A stretch of 16,080 bases of DNA from an uncultured Bacilli bacterium (GTDB lineage: Bacteria > Bacillota_I > Bacilli_A > ML615J-28 > CAG-313). Below, piece by piece: positions 8,174 to 14,190 of the stretch. The stretch spans positions 1 to 16,080 of the forward strand of contig CAKONV010000027.1 in assembly GCA_934098295.1 (NCBI GenBank). Reading direction: 5' to 3'. The translations under genes were made by a program, and so were the position numbers. Under the pieces are notes generated by a model. It ran no database searches. It was given only the letters and a program-made list of their open reading frames with translations, and was not told the origin of the DNA. Positions within the stretch are counted from its first letter, which is position 1; the number at the start of each line of letters is the position of its first letter.

Positions 8174-8916
8174 TGGACTATTTTTTGGAAAATAGTAAAT
8201 TAGATGCAGCTAAAATAGAAGCCTTAAAAAATAATTCAAAAACAACGATTGGCTTACTACAAGAACATACTTTACATAGAATCTTAAAATTTTATATATG
8301 TAATGATGTAAACAAACAAGAAGTAAGTGTTGGCAAAATGTATGCTGATGTATTAATTGATTCTACTATCTATGAAGTGCAAACAAAATCATTTAATTTA
8401 ATGAGAGATAAACTAAAATTATTTTTGAAAAACTACGAAGTAACAATTGTTTATCCTGTAGCTAGTAATAAAACCATTTATTTAACGGATGATAATGGAG
8501 AATTAATTAGCAAGAAAAAAAGTCCCAAGCACGCGAATGAACTTGAGATAATGAAAGAACTTTATAGAATAAAAAATTATTTGTTAAGCCCTAATCTACA
8601 TTTTAAAATAATACTTCTTGATATTGATGAATATCGTAAACAAGTAAAAAAAACATATTATCGTAGTAAAGGTTATGAAAGAACTGATCAAATCCCCAAT
8701 CATATTATAAATATATATGATATTAAGGAAACAAAAGATTTTAAAGAAATATTAAAAAATTATAATTTACCAAAAGTCTTTTCATCTAAAGACTTTTCTA
8801 AGCATACACATTTAAGTTACAGCAAAGCAAGCACCGCTTTAAATGTTTTAAATTATTTAAATGTGGTAACAAGAATAGGTAAAGAAAAAAATAGTTATCT
8901 ATACGAAATAGTATAG
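8173..8916 (+). CDS. Putative PD-(D/E)XK-like domain protein with C-terminal winged helix
   Basis: A conserved-hypothetical type of protein, 247 residues. An N-terminal helix with QEHTLHRILK (Glu31, His35) precedes a beta-strand pair GKMYADVLID and TIYEVQTKSF. The spacing Asp59, Glu68-x-Gln70 (then Lys72) resembles the D...ExK/ExQ core of PD-(D/E)XK nucleases. It continues FNLMRDKLKLFLKNYEVTIV, a helix and strand usual in that fold, then a KKKSPKH block. Residues about 200-247 (FSSKDFSKHTHLSYSKAS, then LNYLNVVTRIGKEKNSYLYEI) read as a winged helix. From memory, similar proteins with an EIQT motif are widespread in Clostridia, uncharacterised. It might be a nuclease or a DNA-binding protein with a dead nuclease fold. 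TAATG coupling links it to the preceding gene, with only a weak GGAAAG upstream. Its stop lies inside the terminator hairpin. Confidence 0.75.
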   Translation: MDYFLENSKLDAAKIEALKNNSKTTIGLLQEHTLHRILKFYICNDVNKQEVSVGKMYADVLIDSTIYEVQTKSFNLMRDKLKLFLKNYEVTIVYPVASNKTIYLTDDNGELISKKKSPKHANELEIMKELYRIKNYLLSPNLHFKIILLDIDEYRKQVKKTYYRSKGYERTDQIPNHIINIYDIKETKDFKEILKNYNLPKVFSSKDFSKHTHLSYSKASTALNVLNYLNVVTRIGKEKNSYLYEIV

Positions 8917-8928
8917 ATAACTATTTTT
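8887..8928. terminator. Shared bidirectional intrinsic terminator overlapping two stop codons
   Basis: A perfect 18-bp inverted repeat: arms 8887-8904 and 8911-8928 (core ATAGTTATCTATAC and its complement, flanked by A-run and T-run), with a six-base loop GAAATA. On either strand the stem ends in a run of U. The TAG stop of the plus-strand gene (8914-8916) and the TAG stop of the minus-strand TSCPD gene (8921-8923) both lie inside the right arm. Confidence 0.9.
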
Positions 8929-9181
8929 CTTCATTAATAGCTTTAATAAGTGATTTAGCAAATTGGTCAGCACAACTTGTTGGTCTTGAACCACAAGTAT
9001 TACCAGTTAAAATATTAGCAATCTCAGAGGCTTTTTTTCCTTCTACTAATTTAGAAATAGCTTTTAGATTTCCATTACAACCACCTAGAAAAGCAACATT
9101 ATGAATTGTGTTATTTTCATCAATATCGAAACTTATTAATCTACTACAAACACCACTTGGAACATATTCAACATGTCTCAT
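8921..9181 (-). CDS. TSCPD domain-containing protein (TIGR03905-like)
   Basis: 86 residues matching the small stand-alone TSCPD proteins. Conserved stretches are PSGVCSRLISFDID, VAFLGGCNGNLKAISKLVEG and TCGSRPTSCADQFAKSL. Related domains occur at the C-terminus of adenosylcobalamin-dependent ribonucleotide reductases; the stand-alone form has no settled function. Four cysteines at 12, 35, 63 and 70 are placed as in the family and may bind a metal. The naming motif Thr-Ser-Cys-Pro-Asp reads TSCAD here, with Ala for Pro. The ATG at 9181 follows GGAGGTAA (9188-9195) by about six bases, a very strong start. An ATTATA/TATAAT -10 lies at 9210-9215. It is monocistronic, ending in the shared hairpin. 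Confidence 0.9.
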   Translation of the reverse strand: MRHVEYVPSGVCSRLISFDIDENNTIHNVAFLGGCNGNLKAISKLVEGKKASEIANILTGNTCGSRPTSCADQFAKSLIKAINEEK

Positions 9182-9209
9182 TTTACGTTACCTCCATATC
9201 TATAGGTAT

Positions 9210-9215
9210 ATTATA
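9210..9215 (-). promoter_or_regulatory. Probable -10 element of the TSCPD gene
   Basis: Read on the minus strand this is a perfect TATAAT, 29 bases before the ATG at 9181. I see no good -35 at the expected distance, so the promoter may be weak, activator-dependent, or use a different sigma factor. Confidence 0.5.
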
Positions 9216-9255
9216 CTCTAAAAAATGATAAATTACTTGTTTTTTGCAAAAAACA

Positions 9256-9284
9256 AAAACCCTTTTTAGTTTCAAAAGGGTTTT
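9256..9284 (-). terminator. Intrinsic terminator of the SASP gene
   Basis: An 11-bp perfect stem (AAAACCCTTTT at 9256-9266 and AAAAGGGTTTT at 9274-9284) with a seven-base loop. On the minus strand it is followed by TTTTGTTTTTTG-like sequence down to about 9246. It lies 21 bases after the SASP stop, between that gene and the TSCPD promoter. Confidence 0.85.
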
Positions 9285-9305
9285 GTTAAATTTAAAATAG
9301 ATTAA

Positions 9306-9503
9306 CTATTTTGTACTAATTTGGTTTTGAGCCATTGAAATTAAACGACGAGTAATTTCGCCACCAACTGAACCATTTTGACGTGCTGTAGCATCAGCGC
9401 CAAGGTTAACACCTAATTCATTAGCGATTTCATACTTCATTTGTGATAAAGTATTTTCTGCACCAGGTACAACTAATTTGTTTTTACCATATGAGTTATT
9501 CAT
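9306..9503 (-). CDS. Alpha/beta-type small acid-soluble spore protein (SASP)
   Basis: 65 residues. These proteins coat and protect DNA in dormant spores and are cut by the GPR protease at germination. The GPR site is visible as KYEIANELGV, and the second conserved block is GGEITRRLISMAQ, which contacts DNA. VPGAENTLSQMKYEIA is the normal beginning of the family. I start at the ATG at 9503, because the GGAGGT ribosome binding site (9511-9516) is seven bases upstream. A GTG at 9512 that would add three residues overlaps that site and is unlikely. The gene stands alone with its own terminator. SASP genes are normally transcribed by sigma-G in the forespore; I could not find a convincing sigma-G or sigma-A promoter in the 100 bases upstream. 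It shows that the organism, or its recent ancestor, sporulates. Confidence 0.95.
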   Translation of the reverse strand: MNNSYGKNKLVVPGAENTLSQMKYEIANELGVNLGADATARQNGSVGGEITRRLISMAQNQISTK

Positions 9504-9625
9504 TTGTTTCACCTCCCGTACAAATATTATTTACGAAAAAAAATTATTTAAACCATTTATTATATTGCCAATATATGGTATCTATAAATAATCATTTACG
9601 TCAATAATATTATTGGTAAAAAAAC

Positions 9626-9657
9626 AAAAAGAATTCCTTTGAAAAAGAATTCTTTTT
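9626..9657 (-). terminator. Intrinsic terminator of the thiI operon
   Basis: An 11-bp perfect stem, AAAAAGAATTC (9626-9636) and GAATTCTTTTT (9647-9657), with a ten-base loop. On the minus strand it runs into TTTTTGTTTTTTTTACC. The thiI stop codon (9656-9658) lies at the base of the hairpin. Confidence 0.88.
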
Positions 9658-10873
9658 AAAAAATATCATCATCAGTTTTGAACAAATCAATATGTTGATT
9701 AGTACGAATAATCTTAAATTCAGTATTATTTACAGCTTCATCAATTAATTCTTCAAAATTAAATTTATTTTCTTCTTCCCTAGCTTTAGTGGCTAGCGGT
9801 TTAATTTGGGGATGTTTAGGAACAAACACCGTACAACAATCTTCATATGGTCGTGTAGATATATCATAGGTATTAATTTTTTTGGCAATATCCATAATCT
9901 CCGACTTATCAAATGTGGCTAATGGTCTTATAATTGGTAAAGTAGTAACTTCGCCAATGGTTTGCATGCTTTCTAAAGTTTGTGATGCAACTTGACCAAT
10001 ATTTTCCCCATTAATGATAGCTAGTGCTTTTCTTTTTTCCGCAATCTTTGTGGTGATACGATACATCATTCTTCGCATAATGGTAATGCCATAATCATCT
10101 CTACAATTATCATAAATTGCTTGTTGTATCTTAGTAAAAGGTACAATTAATAAACAAATATTTTGATGTTCCGAATAAGGTACAATTTTTTCTAAAAGAT
10201 CAATAACCTTTTGAACAGCTTGATCTGTTGTGTAAGGTGGTGAGGAAAAATGAATACAATCAATAGTCATTCCTCTTTTTAAAGATAAATATCCAGCTAC
10301 AACACTATCAATACCACCGGAAACCATTAACATTGTTCTACCTAAACATCCTGCTGGTAAGCCACCAAGTCCTTTATATACTTTTGTATAGATAAAAGTA
10401 CCTTCATTTCTAACATCAAGATTTAAAGTAAGATCAGGGTTATGAACATCGGCTTTTAAATTTGGTATATTTCTAAACAAATATTTACTAACTTCTTTAG
10501 TAATTTCTAAGGAGGTATAAGGGAAAGATTTATCTCCACGATTGGTTTCTACTTTAAAAGTTTTATTTTCTCCGTTTAATTCTTTTTCTAATTGTTCTTT
10601 GCTGGTTTTAAAGATATCTTCAAAATTGCTTTGACATTTAGAAACAATACTAAAAGAATAAATACCAGGAATTTTTGTTAAAATAGGAACTAAAACCTCC
10701 CCATCAATCCCATTTAAGATAATATAAAAACGCATGCCTCTATTTTCATATTTTAAAGAAGAAAAATCTTTTAAGGCTAATTTAATATTTCTTACAATGC
10801 GACTTACAAATTGATTACGATTGGTTTTCTTTAAGGCTAATTCGCCATAACGTATTAAAATGTGATCTTGCAT
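9656..10873 (-). CDS. thiI: tRNA 4-thiouridine synthase ThiI (rhodanese-less form)
   Basis: ThiI adenylates uridine 8 of tRNA and replaces its oxygen with sulfur; in some bacteria it also serves thiazole synthesis. Residues about 1-75 form the N-terminal ferredoxin-like part and about 76-165 the THUMP domain. The PP-loop is SGGIDS at 185-190. Other family blocks are GRTMLMVSGG, RRMMYRI, NGENIGQVASQTLESM, PIIRPLATFDKSEI and ISTRPYEDCCTVFVPKHP. The 405-residue length and lack of a C-terminal rhodanese domain are typical of Bacillota. There, sulfur comes directly from a dedicated cysteine desulfurase, which is exactly the neighbour here, one base upstream. Local changes are SGGIDSVVAGY where Pro usually follows the Ser, and LPAGCLGRT before the loop. 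The ATG at 10873 has AGGAAA (10882-10887) eight bases upstream, inside the end of the desulfurase gene. Confidence 0.95.
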   Translation of the reverse strand: MQDHILIRYGELALKKTNRNQFVSRIVRNIKLALKDFSSLKYENRGMRFYIILNGIDGEVLVPILTKIPGIYSFSIVSKCQSNFEDIFKTSKEQLEKELNGENKTFKVETNRGDKSFPYTSLEITKEVSKYLFRNIPNLKADVHNPDLTLNLDVRNEGTFIYTKVYKGLGGLPAGCLGRTMLMVSGGIDSVVAGYLSLKRGMTIDCIHFSSPPYTTDQAVQKVIDLLEKIVPYSEHQNICLLIVPFTKIQQAIYDNCRDDYGITIMRRMMYRITTKIAEKRKALAIINGENIGQVASQTLESMQTIGEVTTLPIIRPLATFDKSEIMDIAKKINTYDISTRPYEDCCTVFVPKHPQIKPLATKAREEENKFNFEELIDEAVNNTEFKIIRTNQHIDLFKTDDDIF

Positions 10874-10874
10874 A

Positions 10875-11996
10875 TTATTTATTTCCTAACTCTTCAATAT
10901 ATTTTATTAATAAATCTAATTCATTCTTAGTAGTTTCAAAATCTAAACTAACTCTTATGGTATTTATGGCCAATGTTGGTTCATCTAATACTGAAAGAAG
11001 GGTTTCTTCTTGATCTTTAGAATGGGAGTTACAAGCTGAACCGGTACCTACTAAGATATTTTTTTGTTCAAGAAAATGAAGAACAGTTTCTCCTTTAATC
11101 TTTTTAAAAGTAATACTTAAAATATAAGGAGAATAGTTATCAGTATGGTGATTTAAAATGATATAAGGCTTATCTTTAAGCTTATAAATTAAATAATCGT
11201 TTAAATCTTTAACATAAGAGTATTTTTTAACTGTGTCTATTAAAGCTAATTTTAAAGTTTTTGCCATAACAACGGCACCAGCTAAATCAACGGTTCCTGG
11301 CCTAATACCACGTTGTTGGTGACCACCATGTAAGAAAGATAAATTAACTTTATCATTATAAACTAACAATCCAGTTCCCTTTAAACCATGTAATTTATGA
11401 CCACTAATCGTAAAAAGATCAAGATTGTTAAAATCAAAATCAGGCTCAAGTTTACTGATGCCTTGAACAGCATCAACATGTAATTTAATGCGTTTATGCT
11501 TTTTAACAATATTAATGATATCCTTAATTGGTTGGATAGACCCAATAATATTATTTACCCACATAATTGAAACTAAAATAGTATCGTTAGTAATGGCATT
11601 TTCTAATTCATTTAAATCAATAAAACCTAGTTTATTAACCTTTAAATAGGTTACCTTAAATCCTCTATTTTCTAAATCACGAAAGCATTTAAGAACCGAA
11701 GCATGTTCGATACAAGATGTTATTATATGTTTAGGAGCATTATAATAATTTGAACAAACTCCATATATAGCCGTATTATTAGCCTCGGTAGCTCCCGATG
11801 TAAATAATACTCTTTTATTAGTTAATTTTAGGCAGTCAATAACAACTTTTTCCGACTTTTCTAATAATGCATTTCCTTTAATTCCTTCATTATAAAGGGT
11901 TTCTGTATTAAACCAATATTCTTTATTAATTTTTTGATGCAATTCTAACAATTCTAAAGATGGTTTAGTTGTAGCCGTATAATCAAAATAAATCAC
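10875..11996 (-). CDS. nifZ: Cysteine desulfurase (IscS/NifS family), ThiI-associated NifZ type
   Basis: A PLP enzyme that takes sulfur from cysteine as a persulfide and hands it to ThiI. Numbered from GTG 11996, motifs are YFDYTATTKP at the N-terminus, His98 in CIEHASV, Asp175 and Gln178 in HVDAVQG, the PLP lysine Lys201 in SGHKLHGLKGTG, and the catalytic Cys322 in GTGSACNS. RPGTVDLAG and IRVSLDFETT are also typical. It has 373 residues. An upstream GTG (12005) would add MNI-, but family proteins begin MIYFD, and AGAAAG lies about ten bases before 11996, so the shorter form is favoured; the ribosome binding site is weak in both cases. The stop is one base from the thiI start, so the pair is an operon. 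In Bacillus the equivalent gene beside thiI is called nifZ; the symbol rests on this context. Confidence 0.92.
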   Translation of the reverse strand: MIYFDYTATTKPSLELLELHQKINKEYWFNTETLYNEGIKGNALLEKSEKVVIDCLKLTNKRVLFTSGATEANNTAIYGVCSNYYNAPKHIITSCIEHASVLKCFRDLENRGFKVTYLKVNKLGFIDLNELENAITNDTILVSIMWVNNIIGSIQPIKDIINIVKKHKRIKLHVDAVQGISKLEPDFDFNNLDLFTISGHKLHGLKGTGLLVYNDKVNLSFLHGGHQQRGIRPGTVDLAGAVVMAKTLKLALIDTVKKYSYVKDLNDYLIYKLKDKPYIILNHHTDNYSPYILSITFKKIKGETVLHFLEQKNILVGTGSACNSHSKDQEETLLSVLDEPTLAINTIRVSLDFETTKNELDLLIKYIEELGNK

Positions 11997-12028
11997 TATA
12001 TTCACACTTTCTTCACAAATACTTTATT

Positions 12029-12057
12029 ATTATATCATATTAATGAATAATCAACAA
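12029..12057 (-). promoter_or_regulatory. Promoter of the desulfurase-thiI operon
   Basis: On the minus strand TTGTTG (12052-12057) and a perfect TATAAT (12029-12034) are separated by 17 bases, with TGA just before TATAAT (extended -10). Transcription would start around 12022, leaving a leader of about 25 bases before the GTG at 11996. Confidence 0.75.
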
Positions 12058-12086
12058 CATTATCGATTTAGGTTAATAGTAATTCA

Positions 12087-12116
12087 TTCGCATTTTCCAA
12101 AAAAATATGATATAAT
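12087..12116 (+). promoter_or_regulatory. Promoter of the 12138-13617 operon
   Basis: A perfect TATAAT (12111-12116) is preceded by TGA (extended -10), with TTCGCA (12087-12092) 18 bases upstream as a partial -35. It faces away from the desulfurase promoter, with about 30 bases between the two -35 regions. A ribosome binding site AAGGAGT (12124-12130) follows eight bases before the ATG. Confidence 0.72.
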
Positions 12117-12137
12117 CTAAAAAAAGGAGTAATTGAT

Positions 12138-12857
12138 ATGAGTGTTGATAAATATAAAATGCCAGATACTTATGAAGAAGCTGTAAAAAGAAAAGGCGAA
12201 GTTCTAGAAAAAATAAATGCTTATAATGAGGCTATGTTATTAGAACAAGAACTACCCTGTAGTGAAGATGAAATTGAAAGTCTTCAAGAGGAATATCAAA
12301 TTTTAAATGATCACCTTCAATTAACGGAGGCAGAAAAAATAGAAAAACTTTCCGAAGATGAAATTGAAATAGAAGATGATGGTACAGTTAAAAAGAAAGA
12401 AACCATTTTTGATAAAATCCATTGGTTTATTTATCCTTATGCTTTAATATCTACTATTTTTGCTAGTGGCATTCTTTCAAAAGGAATTGGCACAAATTTA
12501 ATGAAAGCATTCCTATACCATTATTTTGATAAGGTTTACGATAAAACACAAACTATTTATATGGCAACTGATCAAGTAATGAATGAATTTAGTTTTTGGC
12601 TTAAATGTATTTTCTCATATTCTTTATTACCGCTAATCATTGTAATTCTATCGCTAGTTGTTTTTTTAATATTTAGAAAAAAAGGAACTGTAAATAAAAA
12701 AATTACTATGGGAATACTTATCATTCATAGTATTTTAGCAGTAGTTGTAATTGGAATAATTTTAGGAACTTTCGCTGTAAAAAATTGGAATTCAGTTTAT
12801 CAAAACTTTGAAGATGTATATATGAATTACATCTATAATAACTATTATGCAGGATAA
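12138..12857 (+). CDS. Acidic coiled-coil protein with three membrane helices, function unknown
   Basis: I do not recognise this 239-residue protein. Residues about 10-85 are strongly charged and helical (EEAVKRKGEVLEKINAYNEA, then EEDEI-type acidic runs), likely coiled coil. They are followed by hydrophobic helices at about 95-113, 156-178 and 190-213 and a short Tyr/Asn-rich tail. The likely topology is a cytosolic helical head with a membrane-embedded C-terminal half. There is no enzyme motif. The start at 12138 has a good AAGGAGT site and its own promoter. The end overlaps the following methyltransferase gene by 11 bases, so the two are co-transcribed. That partner gene has no ribosome binding site of its own, so translation of this protein probably sets the level of the methyltransferase. 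Confidence 0.75.
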   Translation: MSVDKYKMPDTYEEAVKRKGEVLEKINAYNEAMLLEQELPCSEDEIESLQEEYQILNDHLQLTEAEKIEKLSEDEIEIEDDGTVKKKETIFDKIHWFIYPYALISTIFASGILSKGIGTNLMKAFLYHYFDKVYDKTQTIYMATDQVMNEFSFWLKCIFSYSLLPLIIVILSLVVFLIFRKKGTVNKKITMGILIIHSILAVVVIGIILGTFAVKNWNSVYQNFEDVYMNYIYNNYYAG

Positions 12858-13617
12858 CATCAAAAAAATAACTTCCCTAAATAATTCCTTAATTGTTAAA
12901 CTTGCTAAACTAAAAGATAAAAAATATCGTTTAGAAGAAAAAAAGTTCATCGTTGAAGGCTATCATTTAGTTGAAGAAGCAAGTAAAACATCACATCTAT
13001 TAACAGTAATTGCTACTAGTAAAGATGACTTAGATTTATTTAATACTCAAGATAAAATATTAGTAACAACTGATATAATAAAAAAATTATCTAGTACGAT
13101 AAATCCTCAAAACATTTTAGGTATTGTCGACATGAATTATCAACAATTATCAATAGAAAATGATTTAAAAAAAACAAATCTTAAAGTAGTAATGTTAGAT
13201 GATATCAATGATCCTGGCAATTTGGGAACATTAATAAGAAGTGCGGCTGCTTTAGGATATGATTATGTTATAAGTTCCCCAAATAGTGTTGATTATTATA
13301 ACGATAAAACCATTAGAGCTAGTCAAGGTAGCATTTTTAAAATTAAACTTTTAAAATCACCATTAGATGAAGCTATAAAAGTTCTAAAAGAAAATAAAGT
13401 TTATATAGTTGGCACTAGTTTAAAAAACTCTAGTCCTTTGTCTAAACTAAATAAATATAATAAACTTGCGGTAATATTTGGAAATGAAGCTCACGGAATT
13501 AGTGAAAAAATTTTAAATCTTACGGACATAAATATCTGCTTACCAATGAAAAACGATGTTGAAAGTCTTAATGTCAGTATTGCTTCAGGTATAATAATGT
13601 ATGAATTAAACAGATAA
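12847..13617 (+). CDS. TrmH/SpoU-family RNA 2'-O-methyltransferase (YsgA/RlmB-like)
   Basis: A SPOUT-class enzyme that methylates a ribose 2'-OH in rRNA or tRNA using S-adenosylmethionine bound in a trefoil knot. Residues about 1-100 are the SpoU substrate-binding domain (KFIVEGYHLVEEA). The catalytic half carries motif 1 LDDINDPGNLGTLIRSAAALG (Asn121, Gly124-Asn125, Arg131), motif 2 VIFGNEAHGIS (from Gly212) and motif 3 CLPMKNDVESLNVSIASGI (Ser240-Leu-Asn242). At 256 residues it matches the YsgA type, which in Bacillus acts on 23S rRNA, but TrmH, RlmB and YsgA cannot be told apart safely by eye, so no symbol is given. The ATG at 12847 overlaps the preceding gene by 11 bases and lacks a Shine-Dalgarno sequence, pointing to translational coupling. 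Confidence 0.9.
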   Translation: MQDNIKKITSLNNSLIVKLAKLKDKKYRLEEKKFIVEGYHLVEEASKTSHLLTVIATSKDDLDLFNTQDKILVTTDIIKKLSSTINPQNILGIVDMNYQQLSIENDLKKTNLKVVMLDDINDPGNLGTLIRSAAALGYDYVISSPNSVDYYNDKTIRASQGSIFKIKLLKSPLDEAIKVLKENKVYIVGTSLKNSSPLSKLNKYNKLAVIFGNEAHGISEKILNLTDINICLPMKNDVESLNVSIASGIIMYELNR

Positions 13618-13728
13618 TATTCAAATAAAATCTTATCTATTCTCTTGACAAAAATGAAATTAACTACATTTTTTTGACACTTTAAAAGAATGGCTAGATA
13701 GAATTCGTTGTGTTCAAAATAGCGAAAA

Positions 13729-13770
13729 ATAAAAGACGTTGATGGAAAATTATCTATCAGCGCCTTTTGT
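13729..13770 (+). terminator. Hairpin after the methyltransferase gene, candidate terminator
   Basis: Arms 13729-13745 and 13754-13770 pair over 17 positions, with three G-U wobbles and one A-C mismatch; the loop is AAAATTAT. The wobbles are only compatible with a plus-strand RNA. The stem is flanked by A-rich sequence and ends in CCTTTT, a short U-run. It lies 111 bases after the methyltransferase stop and may end that operon. A non-terminator structural role is also possible. Confidence 0.5.
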
Positions 13771-13999
13771 GCATTCCTTGATAAAAAAATGTTAAGAGAA
13801 AGATATATTTTTGTTAATTATAGTTATAAAACAAAACGTAATGAATTTTCTTATTTGTTTTATAATATAGAGAGTTTAATTCAATGCGAATTTATTTCGT
13901 TTGTAGAAAGCCACCTATTATCATATTTAGACACAAAAGTTTGATTAGAGAAATCTAAAATGACTAAATTTTTTATTAGGAATTTAACAAAATAAAAAG

Positions 14000-14055
14000 T
14001 CTCCTATATGATAAATTTGAAATCCGCTAAGATTTTGAACTTATTATATAGGAGA
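14000..14055 (+). promoter_or_regulatory. Hairpin covering the tnpA ribosome binding site
   Basis: Arms TCTCCTATATGATAA (14000-14014) and TTATTATATAGGAGA (14041-14055) enclose the GGAG (14051-14054) that would serve the ATG at 14066. On the opposite strand the stem is followed by CTTTTTATTTTG, so it may also stop transcription arriving from the kinase side. Confidence 0.7.
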
Positions 14056-14065
14056 TAATCCAAAT

Positions 14066-14152
14066 ATGGACACTAATAGTTTATCGCATACAAAGTAAAA
14101 TCACAAGTAATATGTAATATTTGTTATATATGAATAGATAAAAGTTTAATAT
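14066..14152 (+). pseudogene. tnpA: IS200/IS605 transposase TnpA, 5' fragment with several stops
   Basis: The ATG at 14066 reads MDTNSLSHTK and then hits TAA. IS200-type Y1 (HUH) transposases typically begin with SLSHTKWNCKYHIVFAPKYRRK. Reading on in the same frame without any gap, the codons fall at the family positions: stop for Trp11, Asn12, Lys14, stop for Tyr15, Phe19, Lys26, Val27 and Tyr29. Stops are at 14096, 14108, 14135 and 14147, so the gene is dead by base substitutions (TGG to TAA, TAT to TAA and the like), not by a single lesion. Beyond about 14152 the match is lost, and the catalytic HUH and Tyr are not present. Recognition rests on remembered family sequence; a translated search would settle it. 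Confidence 0.75.
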
Positions 14153-14190
14153 ATTAATATTTTATAGATAGTTAAAATAAGTGGTATTAT

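Larger units (their letters stand above)
14000..14152 (+). mobile_element. Remnant of an IS200/IS605-type insertion sequence (left part)
   Basis: A 15-bp inverted repeat (14000-14014 and 14041-14055, one G-U pair) is followed 11 bases later by the start of a decayed IS200-type transposase. The right arm contains the Shine-Dalgarno GGAG, and the left arm contains its complement CTCC. Hiding the tnpA ribosome binding site in a hairpin is a known control feature of IS200. The 26-base loop holds a second short stem (AAATC/GATTT). The true outer boundaries cannot be seen; 14152 is only the last codon I can align. Confidence 0.72.

Noticed and set aside
9504..9512. GTG start adding three residues to the SASP
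   Set aside because: The GTG is part of the GGAGGTG ribosome binding site itself.
9552..9579. Small inverted repeat TATATTG/CAATATA upstream of the SASP gene
   Set aside because: Arms of only seven A/T-rich bases with one central base; could be an operator but is within chance for this composition.
13723..13944. 73-codon open stretch (ATG at 13789 gives 51 residues)
   Set aside because: There is no ribosome binding site before the ATG, the predicted peptide matches nothing I know, and neighbouring frames and the opposite strand are also partly open, as expected by chance in such AT-rich DNA. A decayed gene cannot be excluded.
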